Source: Abditibacteriota bacterium
GTDB lineage: Bacteria > Armatimonadota > UBA5829
Assembly (NCBI GenBank): GCA_017552965.1
Contig: JAFZNQ010000074.1
Coordinates: 1 to 58,874, forward strand
Direction of reading: 5' to 3'
Length of the DNA: 58,874 bases
Both the position numbers and the translations under genes were made by a program. Position 1 is the stretch's first letter; the number at the start of each line of letters is the position of its first letter. Shown here piece by piece: positions 7,978-16,941 of this stretch. Below the pieces are notes generated by a model that had not been told where the DNA came from, made no database searches, and worked only from the letters and a program-made list of their open reading frames with translations.

Positions 7978-9393
7978 ATGATCATTGCCATAGGTTTGTT
8001 TCTGCTTTGCGCCGCCGGCGCCGCTTTTGCCGGCAGCTGCGTCACCCCCAACGACCCGGAGATCAAGGCCTCCTCGGACAGCGCGGCCATACAGGCCGCG
8101 GTGGACCTGGCGGCGGAAAAGGGCCTGGGACAGGTGGTGGTGCCCCGGACCAACGCCCGCACCGGCAAGAATGTCTGGGACATCGAAAAATGCATACTGC
8201 TCCCGTCGGACATGACGGTCATACTGGACGGCTGCCGGCTGCGGATGGCCGACGGGGTCTTTGACAACATGTTCCGCAACAGCCTGACCTACACCCCCGA
8301 GGGCAACACCCCGGAGGGGACCCAGAGGAACATACGCCTCATCGGAAAAAACGGAGCCGTGCTGGACGGAGGGCTGCCCAACGGCCTCAACGAGTTTACC
8401 AGCGAGAAAAACGGCCTGCCCAGCAAATTTGCCAATCTGCTGATATTTCTCCACAACGTGGAGGACTTTGAGGTGTCCGGCCTGGAGTGCCGGGACCAGC
8501 GCTGGTACGTGTTCCTCGCCTTTTTCTGCCGCAACGGAGTCATCCGGGATATGCATCTCAGGCTCACCCGCCACGCCCTGGACACTCACGAGACCTGGCG
8601 CAACCAGGACGGCATAGACATCAGCATGGGCTGCAGCAACATACTCATACAGAACATAGAAGGGGAGACCGGCGACGACTTCATAGCCATCTGCTCCATG
8701 TCCACCCGCGAGGAGGCGAAGCAGTGGTACGTGGAGGGCAGCGAGCTGGACGTCCACGACATCACCGTCAGGGACATACGGGGCATCACCAGCATGTGCG
8801 CCCTGATCCGCCTGCTGTGCCACAAGGGCTGCAAGGTGTACAACATCAGCATGAGCAACATCTTCGAGATCAGCCGCCCCGGCAAGGAGGCCCAGTCCCA
8901 GATGTGCTTCAGGATAGGCGACGACCTGCCCGACTATTTCCGCTTCAGTCCGGAAATGAGATGCAAGCCCGGTGACATGCATGACATCTCCATAGACAAC
9001 GTGTTCACCCGGGCCCGCACCGCCATCAATCTGTGCGGCTGCGTGAAGAACCTCCATGCCCGGGGCATACACGTGCACAGCGACGGCGGCCCCGCCCTGT
9101 GGTGCGGCTTCAACGCCGTCAGCGACGTCTTTATCTACCACCCCTCCAGACAGGCGGAATACGACGCCATACGGGGGCCCTATCCCGTGCCCGATTCTCC
9201 CAGAGCCACTCTGGAAAACATACGGGTGGAGGACGTGTATTACACTGCCGACGGCAAGCACGCCCCGGCGGTCCTCTGCATGTCGGACTCGGATATGAAG
9301 AACGTCATCGTGGAAAACGTGAACTGCGATGCGGATATACCCCTCGCATGGTATAAGGACGGCGAAAAGGACCGCTTTGAGATCAAACGATAA
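7978..9393 (+). CDS. Secreted right-handed beta-helix protein, GH28/pectate-lyase-like
   Basis: This 471-residue exported protein has a signal peptide (IIAIGLFLLCAAGAAFA). It follows the polygalacturonase-type plan: an N-terminal NDPEIKASSDSAAIQAAVD coil, then a series of parallel-helix rungs. NQDGIDISMG and GDDFIAICS correspond to the catalytic loop region of GH28 (paired Asp residues). Many rungs contain the asparagine-ladder style NI..N pattern. The likely role is cleavage of a uronic-acid or rhamnogalacturonan-type glycan outside the cell. It lies 61 nt after gatB and 15 nt before the ATPase gene, so it may be read through from the gat operon. The exact family is uncertain. Confidence 0.75.
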   Translation: MIIAIGLFLLCAAGAAFAGSCVTPNDPEIKASSDSAAIQAAVDLAAEKGLGQVVVPRTNARTGKNVWDIEKCILLPSDMTVILDGCRLRMADGVFDNMFRNSLTYTPEGNTPEGTQRNIRLIGKNGAVLDGGLPNGLNEFTSEKNGLPSKFANLLIFLHNVEDFEVSGLECRDQRWYVFLAFFCRNGVIRDMHLRLTRHALDTHETWRNQDGIDISMGCSNILIQNIEGETGDDFIAICSMSTREEAKQWYVEGSELDVHDITVRDIRGITSMCALIRLLCHKGCKVYNISMSNIFEISRPGKEAQSQMCFRIGDDLPDYFRFSPEMRCKPGDMHDISIDNVFTRARTAINLCGCVKNLHARGIHVHSDGGPALWCGFNAVSDVFIYHPSRQAEYDAIRGPYPVPDSPRATLENIRVEDVYYTADGKHAPAVLCMSDSDMKNVIVENVNCDADIPLAWYKDGEKDRFEIKR

Positions 9394-9408
9394 CAGGACC
9401 CGGAAGAT

Positions 9409-12150
9409 ATGAACGAAGAGCTGAAGGGCCTCTCACCCGAAGAAGTAGAGGCTTCCCGCCAAAAATACGGCACCAACAGGATAGAGACCGCTCCCTCCAA
9501 GACCTTTTTGCAGGCAGTGTGGGAGACCATCAAGGGCGACGCCATGATAGACATACTGCTGGTGGCGTTCATACTGGAGACGGTGTTTGCCTTCCTCAGG
9601 CTGGTGGAATTCTACGAGCCCATAGGCATTTTTGTGGCCGTGGTGTTGGCGGTGCTGCTGGGCACCCTGTCCGAATACAGCGCCGAAAACCAGTTCCGCC
9701 GGCTCCAGAACCGGGCCTCCAAGATAGAAGTCAAGGTGCTCCGGGGCGGCGAGCTGCAGGAGATATCCGTGGACGACATAGTCCGGGGGGATATGGTGGT
9801 GCTGCAGTCCGGAGACAAGGTGCCCGCCGACGGCTATCTGGCCGACGGCTGCCTCTCCGCGGACCTGGCGGCCCTGAACGGGGAAAACGAGCCCTGCGAA
9901 AAGAGGACCTTTGAGGGCAGCATCAACTGGGAGCGCAGCTGGGACAGCAACGAATACGACGTGGAGGGCAGCGTGCTCCTGAACCCCTACAAGCTGCACC
10001 GGGGCTCGGTGGTGTGCGACGGCGCCGGGGTCATGGTGGTCCACAGGATCGCCCGGGAGACCCTGATGGGCTCCACCGCGGACGCCCTGGCGGGAGAGGA
10101 AAAGAGCCCTCTCAACGTAAAGCTGGAAAAGCTGGCCGGCTTCATAGCCAAATACGGCTACGTGCTGGCCATAGCCATAGCCCTCATATACATGGCGGCC
10201 ACCATATTTGATTTTTGTCAGGACACGGAGCTGCCCGTGTCCTCCTACTTCTCCGCGGTGAACGGCGGCCACGTGGTGGCGGACCTGGTCAAGGCCTGCA
10301 TCCTGGCCGTGACCATAGTGGTGGTGGCCGTGCCCGAGGGACTGCCTCTCATGACCATGCTGGTCCTGTCCCTCAACATGAAAAAGCTCCTCTCCTCCAA
10401 CGTGCTGGTGCGGAAGCTGGCCGGCATCGAGACCGCCGGCTCCCTGAACGTGCTCTACTCCGACAAGACGGGCACCATCACCAGAGGGCGGCTGGAGGTC
10501 ATCAGCTTCTTCGACGGGCAGGGCAGGGACTACATGCTGTTTGAGGACATACCCCACAGCCTGCGGGACCTGCTGACCCTCAGCATCAACTCCAACACCT
10601 CCTCCCAGGTCTCCGAGGACGGAGAGGGAGAGGTGAAGGTCATAGGCGGCAATCTCACCGAGAAGGCCCTGGCCCTGTGGGCCTGGCGGCAAAAGGTGGA
10701 TTTTCCCGTGGAAAAGAAGGCCGCCATCCTCTTCAACTCCTCCTACAAGTTTTCGGCCCAGGAGGTCACCATAGCCGACGGCAGGGACCTGGTGCTCCTG
10801 AAGGGGGCCCCCGAGGTGCTGTCCTCCTGCCCCTGGTATTTTGACGGAGACGCCAACCGGCAGCCCCTCACACAGGAGATGCAGCGGGAGCTGAAGAGAA
10901 AGATAGACAATCTGGCCTCCCGCCAGGTGCGGGTCATCGCCGTGGCCATCTGCCCCGACAAGCCCGCCGCCCTGACCTGCGAGGACATTCTCCGGGAGGA
11001 TCTGGCGCTGCTGGGCTACGTGGCCATCAGAGACGAGATCCGTCCCGCCGCCATCACCGCCGTGAAGGAGCTCACCGACGCGGGGGTGCAGGTGGTCATG
11101 ATCACCGGCGACCGCCGGGAGACCGCCCAGGCCATAGCCTCCGAATGCGGCATACTCACCGGCGGCGAGGACGTGGTGCTGACCTCCAACGAGCTGAACG
11201 CCATGTCCGACGACGAGGTGAAGGCAGTCATACCCCGCCTGCGGGTGGTGGCCCGGGCCCTGCCTCAGGACAAATACAGGCTCATGGTCCTCACCCAGCA
11301 GCTGGGGCTGGTGGCCGCCATGACCGGCGACGGAGTCAACGACGCCCCGGCCCTCACCAGAGCCGACGTGGGCTTTGGCGTGGGCAGCGGCACGGAGACG
11401 GCCAAGGAGGCCTCGGATATAGTCATCCTGGATGACAACATCCTCTCCATAGCCAAGGCCGTGCTGTACGGCAGGACCATATTCAACTCCATCAGGCGCT
11501 TTATAGTGTTTCAGCTGACGGTAAACGTGTCCGCGGTGCTCATCAATCTCATCTGTCCCATCCTGACGCCCTTTGTCAGCGAGAGCATGGAAAAGATCAT
11601 TTCCTCGCCTCTCACCGTGACCCAGATGCTGTGGGTGAACCTGGTCATGGACACCCTGGCCGCCATAGCCTTTGGCACCGAGCCGGCTCTCCGGCGCTAC
11701 ATGAAGCGCAAGCCCGTGCCCCGCAACGAGAACATCATCACCCGGAAGATGGGCGCCTCCATCCTGTTCGGAGGCCTCTATCTCACCCTGGTCAGCATGG
11801 TGTTTCTGGGGACCGGCTTTGCCCGGAGGCTCATCTTCGGCTCCGCCGGAGCCACCGGCGACCAGCTGCTCACGGCCTACTTTACCTTTTATATCTTTAC
11901 CATACTGTTCAACATGTTCAACGCCAGGACCGAAGGCATGAAGATATTCAGCCATATAGGCGAAAACGTCAGCTTTATCTGCGTGTTCCTGGGCATATGC
12001 GTCATACAGCTGTGTATGACCTATTGGGGCGGACACATATTCCGCTGCTTCGGCCTCAGCTTTTCCCAGCTGGCCGTGACCCTTTGCCTCTCGGCCCTCA
12101 TCATCCCGGCTGACCTGCTGCGGAAGTGGCTGACGGGCAACAGAGACTGA
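9409..12150 (+). CDS. PMCA-type P-type ATPase (probable Ca2+ exporter)
   Basis: This 913-residue P-type IIB-like ATPase has the cation N-terminal motif LSPEEVEASRQKYGTN, followed by an actuator domain. The transmembrane-4 motif PEGLP is at 309-313. The phosphorylated Asp is Asp352 in SDKTGTIT, which has Ile where Leu is usual. The hinge is TGDGVNDAP at 639-647, and the transmembrane-6 metal site is NLVMDTLAA with Asn744 and Asp748. These residues indicate one-Ca2+ PMCA-type transport out of the cytosol. All catalytic residues are present. It sits between two secreted-protein genes, so its position gives no clue to its regulation. Confidence 0.88.
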   Translation: MNEELKGLSPEEVEASRQKYGTNRIETAPSKTFLQAVWETIKGDAMIDILLVAFILETVFAFLRLVEFYEPIGIFVAVVLAVLLGTLSEYSAENQFRRLQNRASKIEVKVLRGGELQEISVDDIVRGDMVVLQSGDKVPADGYLADGCLSADLAALNGENEPCEKRTFEGSINWERSWDSNEYDVEGSVLLNPYKLHRGSVVCDGAGVMVVHRIARETLMGSTADALAGEEKSPLNVKLEKLAGFIAKYGYVLAIAIALIYMAATIFDFCQDTELPVSSYFSAVNGGHVVADLVKACILAVTIVVVAVPEGLPLMTMLVLSLNMKKLLSSNVLVRKLAGIETAGSLNVLYSDKTGTITRGRLEVISFFDGQGRDYMLFEDIPHSLRDLLTLSINSNTSSQVSEDGEGEVKVIGGNLTEKALALWAWRQKVDFPVEKKAAILFNSSYKFSAQEVTIADGRDLVLLKGAPEVLSSCPWYFDGDANRQPLTQEMQRELKRKIDNLASRQVRVIAVAICPDKPAALTCEDILREDLALLGYVAIRDEIRPAAITAVKELTDAGVQVVMITGDRRETAQAIASECGILTGGEDVVLTSNELNAMSDDEVKAVIPRLRVVARALPQDKYRLMVLTQQLGLVAAMTGDGVNDAPALTRADVGFGVGSGTETAKEASDIVILDDNILSIAKAVLYGRTIFNSIRRFIVFQLTVNVSAVLINLICPILTPFVSESMEKIISSPLTVTQMLWVNLVMDTLAAIAFGTEPALRRYMKRKPVPRNENIITRKMGASILFGGLYLTLVSMVFLGTGFARRLIFGSAGATGDQLLTAYFTFYIFTILFNMFNARTEGMKIFSHIGENVSFICVFLGICVIQLCMTYWGGHIFRCFGLSFSQLAVTLCLSALIIPADLLRKWLTGNRD

Positions 12151-12167
12151 CACCAAGGAGATACATC

Positions 12168-13685
12168 ATGAAAAAACTTGCTGCGGCGGTCTGCCTGCTG
12201 ATACTGGCGGCGGCTGCCTGGGGACAGGCCTCCGGCCGCGCGGCCCTGGGCTACGTGTACAGCATAGGAGTCACCCGCACCACTCTGTCCAACGGCGTGG
12301 TGGTGGGAGGGGGCGAATACGTGATCTGCCCCACCATCGCGGTGTATGAGAATTATGACGCGGACCACGGCTGCGTCAACGACAGGCCCGTGTTTTTGTC
12401 CGCGTTCACAGGCAAGGCCTACGAATGCAAGACCGTGTTTGCCGACAAGGAGACCATGCTGGCCCTGCTGAAGCTGCCCGAAAAGCTGCCCTGCAATATG
12501 CAGATAGGCAGCAGCAAGGACATAGGCCGCATAGGCATAGCCACCGTGGGCGAAATGTACCACATGAGGACCCTCAGGAGCCGCTATTCCGCCACGGTCA
12601 CCGGCATCGACCGGGTCAAAAAGGGCGACGAATTCTTCCCCGAATTCGTCAGCTTCAAGACCTCCTACGGCTCGCTGGTGGAGGTGGGCAGCGTGAAGAG
12701 CATATTCCTGACCAACCTGTCCCGCAGCGACAACGCCCCTCTGGGCAGCATGGTCACCTCCGGCAAGGCTTTGGTGGGCGTCTTCAACAGCATCTACGCC
12801 ATCTCCGACCTCTACAAGGAGATGAACCACGGCCGGGTCATACTCAGCATGTACGCCCTCAAGGAGACGGAGGCGAGAGGCATGGACTTTGACAACGCCG
12901 CCACCGCCGGAGACGACGAGCAGACCAGGCTGGAGGAATTTGAGCTCTTTGACATAGTGTTCAACATGCTGGAGACCGGCTCCTACGGCAGCGCCCTGGA
13001 GATACTGGATATCATCACCAAAAAGGCGCCCGACAGCTATATGGCCTGGCAACTGAAGGGCAGATGCCTCTACGAGACCGGCAGCGACGCCGACGCCAAG
13101 GCCGCCTTTGAAAAGGCGGTGGAGCTGCAGCCCGACGACGTGCTGAGCCGCATCAGGCTGGCCCAGCTGCTCACAGACGAAAAAGAAAGGACCTCCGCCC
13201 TGGAGGCCCTGGCCCGCAAATACAGCGACGACGTGCGCTGCTGGAACGCCCTCTTTGACGAATACTACTTCGCCGGCGACGAAAAAAAGGCCGCCGAAGC
13301 CGCCCGCAACGCCTTCAAGCTGTCCTCGGACAACCCGGTGGTGCTCCTCAACAGCCTCAAGTCGGTGGCCCTCTCCGGCCGCAAAAAGGAAGCGGCCGCC
13401 GTGGGAGAAGCCCTGCTGCAGTATATGCCCGATATGGTCCCCCTGCTGGACGCCATGTCCAACATATATCTGGACCTGGGAGAGTATGACAAGGCCATCG
13501 ACGCAGTCAGCAGGATGCTGGACATGGACCCCGACAACTATCTCATCTATTCCTACTACGGCGAGATACTCCTGGCCAAGGGAGAAAAGGAAGACGCCCG
13601 GGCCTACTTTACCACTGCCAAAGAAAAGCTGCCCAAGGGCGTGGACGGAGCCTTTCTCGACCGCTGGCTGGAGCAGTGCCAATAG
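12168..13685 (+). CDS. Exported TPR protein with a degenerate trypsin-like N-terminal domain
   Basis: This is a 505-residue protein starting at the ATG behind AAGGAG (12155-12160). A signal peptide (KKLAAAVCLLILAAAAWG) is followed by a domain of about 200 residues with the outline of an S1-type protease beta-barrel. SNGVVVGGGEYVICPTIAV stands where GSGVII...TNxHVV would be, and APLGSMVTSGKALVGVF where the catalytic-Ser strand would be. The His and Ser positions appear substituted, so this looks like a pseudo-protease. From about residue 255 on there are five or more tetratricopeptide repeats (for example SYMAWQLKGRCLYETGSDAD). The protein is probably a scaffold in the extracytoplasmic space. 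The protease-fold reading is inference. Confidence 0.7.
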   Translation: MKKLAAAVCLLILAAAAWGQASGRAALGYVYSIGVTRTTLSNGVVVGGGEYVICPTIAVYENYDADHGCVNDRPVFLSAFTGKAYECKTVFADKETMLALLKLPEKLPCNMQIGSSKDIGRIGIATVGEMYHMRTLRSRYSATVTGIDRVKKGDEFFPEFVSFKTSYGSLVEVGSVKSIFLTNLSRSDNAPLGSMVTSGKALVGVFNSIYAISDLYKEMNHGRVILSMYALKETEARGMDFDNAATAGDDEQTRLEEFELFDIVFNMLETGSYGSALEILDIITKKAPDSYMAWQLKGRCLYETGSDADAKAAFEKAVELQPDDVLSRIRLAQLLTDEKERTSALEALARKYSDDVRCWNALFDEYYFAGDEKKAAEAARNAFKLSSDNPVVLLNSLKSVALSGRKKEAAAVGEALLQYMPDMVPLLDAMSNIYLDLGEYDKAIDAVSRMLDMDPDNYLIYSYYGEILLAKGEKEDARAYFTTAKEKLPKGVDGAFLDRWLEQCQ

Positions 13686-13813
13686 GCCCGGCCGGCCCCC
13701 CGCCGATGGCTTATTTTCAGAGTGACGCAGTTTTCCCCCTGCGAGGTCTATGGCCCCGCAGGGGGAAAACCTTGTCATCCCGGCGGAACCGGTGCCCGGC
13801 GGTCAAGTCAGAA

Positions 13814-13857
13814 CGTCATCTCGGCGGTTTTCCCGTCGGGAAAACCGGTAAGAGATC
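13814..13857 (+). repeat. CGTCATCTC hairpin element, copy 1 (short form)
   Basis: The conserved ends CGTCATCTCGGC and CGGTAAGAGATC enclose a perfect hairpin, CGGTTTTCCC-gtc-GGGAAAACCG. The ends themselves pair as ATCTC with GAGAT. Confidence 0.85.
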
Positions 13858-14043
13858 CCCTTCAGACTGTCGGAAAGGCCCCGGCACGGCATCATATTCA
13901 CCGCCGGAGAGGGCATTGGAAGGGGCCGTATCGCGGGGCAGGGAGGACCCGGTCCTCGGGTACCGACAAGAGGCGCATGAGAGGGCGTTTCTCTGTCCCG
14001 TCGGGCTTGGTCCGTGATCGTGGCTCGCGGTTCCATTACAGGG

Positions 14044-14091
14044 GACTTCTTACCGGTGAGGGCTCGATGAGCCCTCACCGCCGAAGTGACG
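14044..14091 (-). repeat. CGTCATCTC hairpin element, copy 2 (short form, inverted)
   Basis: This copy is in inverted orientation and has an 11-bp stem GGTGAGGGCTC with a 3-nt loop. Its closing helix reads ACTTC:GAAGT instead of ATCTC:GAGAT, a compensatory change. It forms the right end of composite unit 13814-14091. Confidence 0.85.
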
Positions 14092-14165
14092 TCTGTTGTT
14101 GAACGGGACAATAGCGTTTCCGCCGCCCCGGCCGGTCCGCGGCCCTGGCTCGCGCTACACCCCCG

Positions 14166-14230
14166 CGTCATCCCGGCGGAAATGGCCACATGACAAGCGC
14201 TTTAGCGCTCGGCCATTTCCGGGAAGGGAT
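14166..14230 (+). repeat. CGTCATCTC hairpin element, copy 3 (long form)
   Basis: The ends read ATCCC:GGGAT, another compensatory version of the closing helix. The outer stem CGGAAATGGCC pairs with GGCCATTTCCG. A 5' bulge ACATGAC and an inner stem AGCGC/GCGCT follow. Confidence 0.85.
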
Positions 14231-14390
14231 CTCGGGAGGGACCCGTTTGCCCGTTCCCTGCTCTGTCGCAGACAGAGAGGGCAAATGGGGAGGACCCGGT
14301 CCTCGGGTACTGACGAGAGGCGCATGAGAGCGTTTTTTTCTGTCCCGTTGGGCTTGGTCCGTGATCGTGGCTCGCGGTTCTTTCCAGGGG

Positions 14391-14434
14391 GATCTCTTAC
14401 CGCCCTTCACTTCGTTCAGGGCGCCGAGATGACG
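14391..14434 (-). repeat. CGTCATCTC hairpin element, copy 4 (short form, inverted)
   Basis: Inverted copy with ends GATCTCTTACC and GAGATGACG around a weaker CGCCCT/AGGGCG stem. It forms the right end of composite unit 14166-14434. Confidence 0.75.
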
Positions 14435-14510
14435 TTATTACTGAACGGGACAATAGCGTTTCCGCATCCCCGGCCGGCCCGGGCTCGCCGTCCGCCCGAT
14501 GAAAACGCTT

Positions 14511-14541
14511 GCAGCGGCAGGCGCGATGCGCCTGCCGCTGC
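14511..14541. repeat. Perfect 14-bp GC hairpin near the end of the LRR gene
   Basis: GCAGCGGCAGGCGC-gat-GCGCCTGCCGCTGC. Nearly the same arms recur at 38754-38784. It could act as the terminator of the reverse-strand leucine-rich-repeat gene, but it lacks a clear U-tract. Confidence 0.6.
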
Positions 14542-14559
14542 CTGCAAGGAGGAAAGTGG

Positions 14560-16653
14560 TCACTGTTTTTTCCGCAGTTTCTGCAGCCCGAGGCTGACTC
14601 TCAGCCGGGAAAAGTCCGCCATTACCCTGATCTTCAGCCTGCTCTTCCGGGACAGGGAGGGGCAGCAGTTGAAGGCCATGGGGTTCAGCACGGGCGCTCC
14701 CCTGAAGCTCACGTCCCTGAGCAGGCGGCAGCCTGCGAAGGCGTCGGGCATGATGACGCAGTTGCCGGGCAGGGACACCTTTTCCACGGCGCATTCGGTA
14801 AAGGCTCCCGCGTCGATGAACACCACGCTGTCCGGCACCCTCAGCTCCCTGATGCGGGTCCGGGCAAAGGAGCCGGCGGCCAGCACTGTGCCGTCCTCCA
14901 GCCCGGGGGCGTCCTCGGCCAGGCCTGCCGGCAGGCCGAGTATGACCTTTTGCCCGTGGCCTCCCAGGGCGCTCAGGATGTGGTTGTCGGTGCTGTAATA
15001 GGTGTTGTCTATGTGTATGGCCTTCAGCTGCTCGCCGGCGGCGAAGGCGGACTTGCCTATGTCTATGACCGACGGGGGCAAAAACACCTCCTCGACGCGC
15101 ATGCTGTTTATCATGGCCAGATGCCCGATGCGGGTGACGGTGCCGGGGATGCGCAGCACCCTGCGGTCCAGGCCGGGAGGGCAGGCTATCAGCAGGGTCA
15201 CGTCCTTGTCGTACAGGCAGCCGTCCACCTCTGTGTAATAGGGGTTCCGGGGGCTCACCCGTATCTCCTTCAGCTCCGTGCACCCTTCAAAGGGATTGAC
15301 GCCTACGTTGCTCACCGAGGCCGGTATCCACGCCTCCTTCAGATTGGGGCAGTGGGCAAAGGCCCGGGCGCCTATGGTCCTGACGCCCTCCGGTATCACC
15401 GCCTTTTCCAGGGTAAAGCACCCGGCGAAGGCCTCCGGGGCGATCTCCTTCACCGAGCCGGGAAGGCCGGTGAGGTCCAGCAGGTTGCCCTTGCCGCCCG
15501 TCACGGTCTCCTCCCGTATCCTGAACCGGTACTGCAGCTCCGACTTGTCCGCATATTCCTTGTAGTGCTCTTCCGCCAGCTGCTTCACCTCCGGTATAGA
15601 GGACACCAGCCGGACCTCCGTGTCCAGCAGGGCCGTCTCGTCCATCTCCGGCAGGGACTGCAGCACCAGCTCCTCCTGCCTGCAGGCCGGCGCGTGAAAA
15701 TTGACGAAGAGGTTGCGGCCCATGCGCTTCAGGCTGGGAGGCAGGGTGATCCTGGCGTAATCGCCGGCCACAAAGGCGTGGTCCGCTATCTCCTCCGCGC
15801 CCTCCGCCACCTTCACGTCGCAGCCGTACACTCCCAGCTGCAGATACAGGGTCTTGCCGTCCCGGGAATACACGCCTCCCTCCCGCAGCGCGTAGGGGGC
15901 GTCCTCCGGGATGCAGAGCTCCCGCAGGGCGGGGGTGTATATATTGGGCAGGTATTTGGCGGGAAAGCCCCCGGGCACGTGCACGGTCCTCAGTCTGTAG
16001 CAGCTGACGAAGGGAAAGCCCCGCACCTCCCGCAGGCTCTCGGGCAGATATACCTCCGTCAGGGGCCGGACCTCGCTGTCCAGCACCTCTCCGTCTATGA
16101 CCTGCAGCCCCTCCGGCCGGAACACCGATACGCCGGGCCGGGCCAGGCGCAGGTCCCCCTCCGGGGAATACAGGCCGTCGGCCCTCTCCGTGAAGAAGGG
16201 GTTGCCCTCCTTCACCCTCACCCGGCAGCGGGTGTGGTGAAAGGCCCGGGGCTCTATAGCGCGTACGGCCTTCCCCAGGATCACTTCCTTCAGGGCCCGG
16301 GCTCCGCAGAAGGCCTTTTTGCCTATGGTCTCGGTCCGGGGGTCCGCCTCGTAGCGGCCGGCTTTGCGGGCAGGGGGGTATTTTACCAGCCGGGTGAAGT
16401 CCCGATTGTACAGGACTCCCCCGGACGATGAAAAATAGGGGTTGTCTTTGTGGACGGAGATGCTCTCCAGAGCGGGCAGGCGGGATATGATCTCGCAGGT
16501 GACCAGGCTCTTAGGCAGGATCAGCTTCCGCACCGTGGCGTCCGGCGCCAGGTCGTCAAAGGTGATGAATTCCTGCCCCTCGGGGATGCGCACGGTCCGC
16601 ATGCGCCCGGGCTGCTCCGGGGACAGCCGGAAGCTGCTGGTGTATAACGTCAT
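14560..16653 (-). CDS. BspA-type leucine-rich repeat protein (LRR_5)
   Basis: This 697-residue protein is built of about 20 repeats of the BspA/LRR_5 type. Examples are IGKKAFCGARALKEVILGKA, IAPEAFAGCFTLEKAVIPEG and IGARAFAHCPNLKEAWIPAS. Interspersed NPYF/NPYYTEVDG segments match the 'VLY..D...L..YP' decorations of this family. No signal peptide or membrane segment is visible at either end. An AAGGAGG sequence lies 7 nt before the ATG, so the start is well supported and the protein is probably cytosolic or exported by a non-Sec route. BspA-like proteins usually mediate binding to host or other cells. The gene is monocistronic and runs opposite to both flanking regions. Confidence 0.85.
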   Translation of the reverse strand: MTLYTSSFRLSPEQPGRMRTVRIPEGQEFITFDDLAPDATVRKLILPKSLVTCEIISRLPALESISVHKDNPYFSSSGGVLYNRDFTRLVKYPPARKAGRYEADPRTETIGKKAFCGARALKEVILGKAVRAIEPRAFHHTRCRVRVKEGNPFFTERADGLYSPEGDLRLARPGVSVFRPEGLQVIDGEVLDSEVRPLTEVYLPESLREVRGFPFVSCYRLRTVHVPGGFPAKYLPNIYTPALRELCIPEDAPYALREGGVYSRDGKTLYLQLGVYGCDVKVAEGAEEIADHAFVAGDYARITLPPSLKRMGRNLFVNFHAPACRQEELVLQSLPEMDETALLDTEVRLVSSIPEVKQLAEEHYKEYADKSELQYRFRIREETVTGGKGNLLDLTGLPGSVKEIAPEAFAGCFTLEKAVIPEGVRTIGARAFAHCPNLKEAWIPASVSNVGVNPFEGCTELKEIRVSPRNPYYTEVDGCLYDKDVTLLIACPPGLDRRVLRIPGTVTRIGHLAMINSMRVEEVFLPPSVIDIGKSAFAAGEQLKAIHIDNTYYSTDNHILSALGGHGQKVILGLPAGLAEDAPGLEDGTVLAAGSFARTRIRELRVPDSVVFIDAGAFTECAVEKVSLPGNCVIMPDAFAGCRLLRDVSFRGAPVLNPMAFNCCPSLSRKSRLKIRVMADFSRLRVSLGLQKLRKKQ

Positions 16654-16679
16654 AAAAAAACCTCCTTGAGAATTAGTGC

Positions 16680-16685
16680 ATTATA
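16680..16685 (-). promoter_or_regulatory. -10 of the leucine-rich-repeat gene
   Basis: TATAAT on the minus strand lies 26 nt upstream of the ATG. No clear -35 is visible. Confidence 0.4.
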
Positions 16686-16755
16686 TAATACGAAGCCCGG
16701 GGCCGGATTGTTTCCTGCGGGGGCTAAAATAAGTGTTTTTCGCCGCCGTTAAATA

Positions 16756-16784
16756 TTGACTATGCCCGCGAAAAGGAGTATAAT
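16756..16784 (+). promoter_or_regulatory. Promoter of tRNA-Gln
   Basis: TTGACT and TATAAT are separated by exactly 17 bp, and the -10 ends 10 nt before the tRNA 5' end. This is a strong sigma-70-type promoter. Confidence 0.85.
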
Positions 16785-16794
16785 AGAGGTGTAT

Positions 16795-16868
16795 TCCGGG
16801 ATCGTCTAATGGCAGGACAACTGGTTCTGGCCCAGTCAATTGGGGTTCGAATCCCTGTCCCGGATCCA
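16795..16868 (+). tRNA. tRNA-Gln (anticodon CTG)
   Basis: The cloverleaf folds with acceptor arms TCCGGGA/TCCCGGA and anticodon stem ACTGG/CCAGT around the loop TTCTGGC, giving anticodon CTG. The T-arm contains TTCGAAT and the 3' CCA is encoded. It reads CAG codons. The presence of GatCAB suggests that this tRNA may be charged via Glu-tRNA(Gln) amidation. Confidence 0.95.
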
Positions 16869-16890
16869 ATTTTGTTTGTTCTTGTCTATG

Positions 16891-16919
16891 GCATTCTCTT
16901 CCGGGAGTGCTTTTTTTTT
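16891..16919 (+). terminator. Rho-independent terminator of tRNA-Gln
   Basis: An 8-bp stem (GCATTCTC with GGGAGTGC, including G-T pairs) is followed by nine T residues. Confidence 0.85.
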
Positions 16920-16941
16920 GGACTTCCGGCAGGGGGAGATA

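Larger units (their letters stand above)
13686..14559. repeat. Gene-free repeat region A: tandem hairpin-repeat units
   Basis: These 874 nt between the TPR gene and the converging leucine-rich-repeat gene contain no credible gene. They hold several hairpins of the dispersed CGTCATCTC family (listed separately). They also hold two copies of a GC-rich core (GAGGACCCGGTCCTCGGGTA at 13943 and 14290) followed by a GTCCCG ... CTTGGTCCGTGATCGTGGCT segment. A tail, GAACGGGACAATAGCGTTTC, occurs at 14101 and 14443. The region is two diverged tandem copies of a unit of roughly 340-350 nt. An extra hairpin at 13730-13770 (14-bp stem GTTTTCCCCCTGCG) precedes the first unit. Confidence 0.85.

Noticed and set aside
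9433-12156. A 907-codon open frame on the minus strand opposite the P-type ATPase
   Set aside because: It is a shadow of GC-rich coding: composition is Gly/His/Val-rich, no domain is visible, and the plus-strand frame encodes a complete ATPase.
13686-14559. Possible CRISPR array in the repeat regions
   Set aside because: The repeats are not regularly spaced, occur in both orientations and contain variable hairpins rather than constant repeats with variable spacers. No cas gene is present.
14096-14998. A 300-codon frame crossing repeat region A into the leucine-rich-repeat gene
   Set aside because: It consists of translated hairpin repeats plus the antisense of the LRR gene. Similar Arg/Pro-rich 'proteins' appear in every copy of the repeat, in both orientations.
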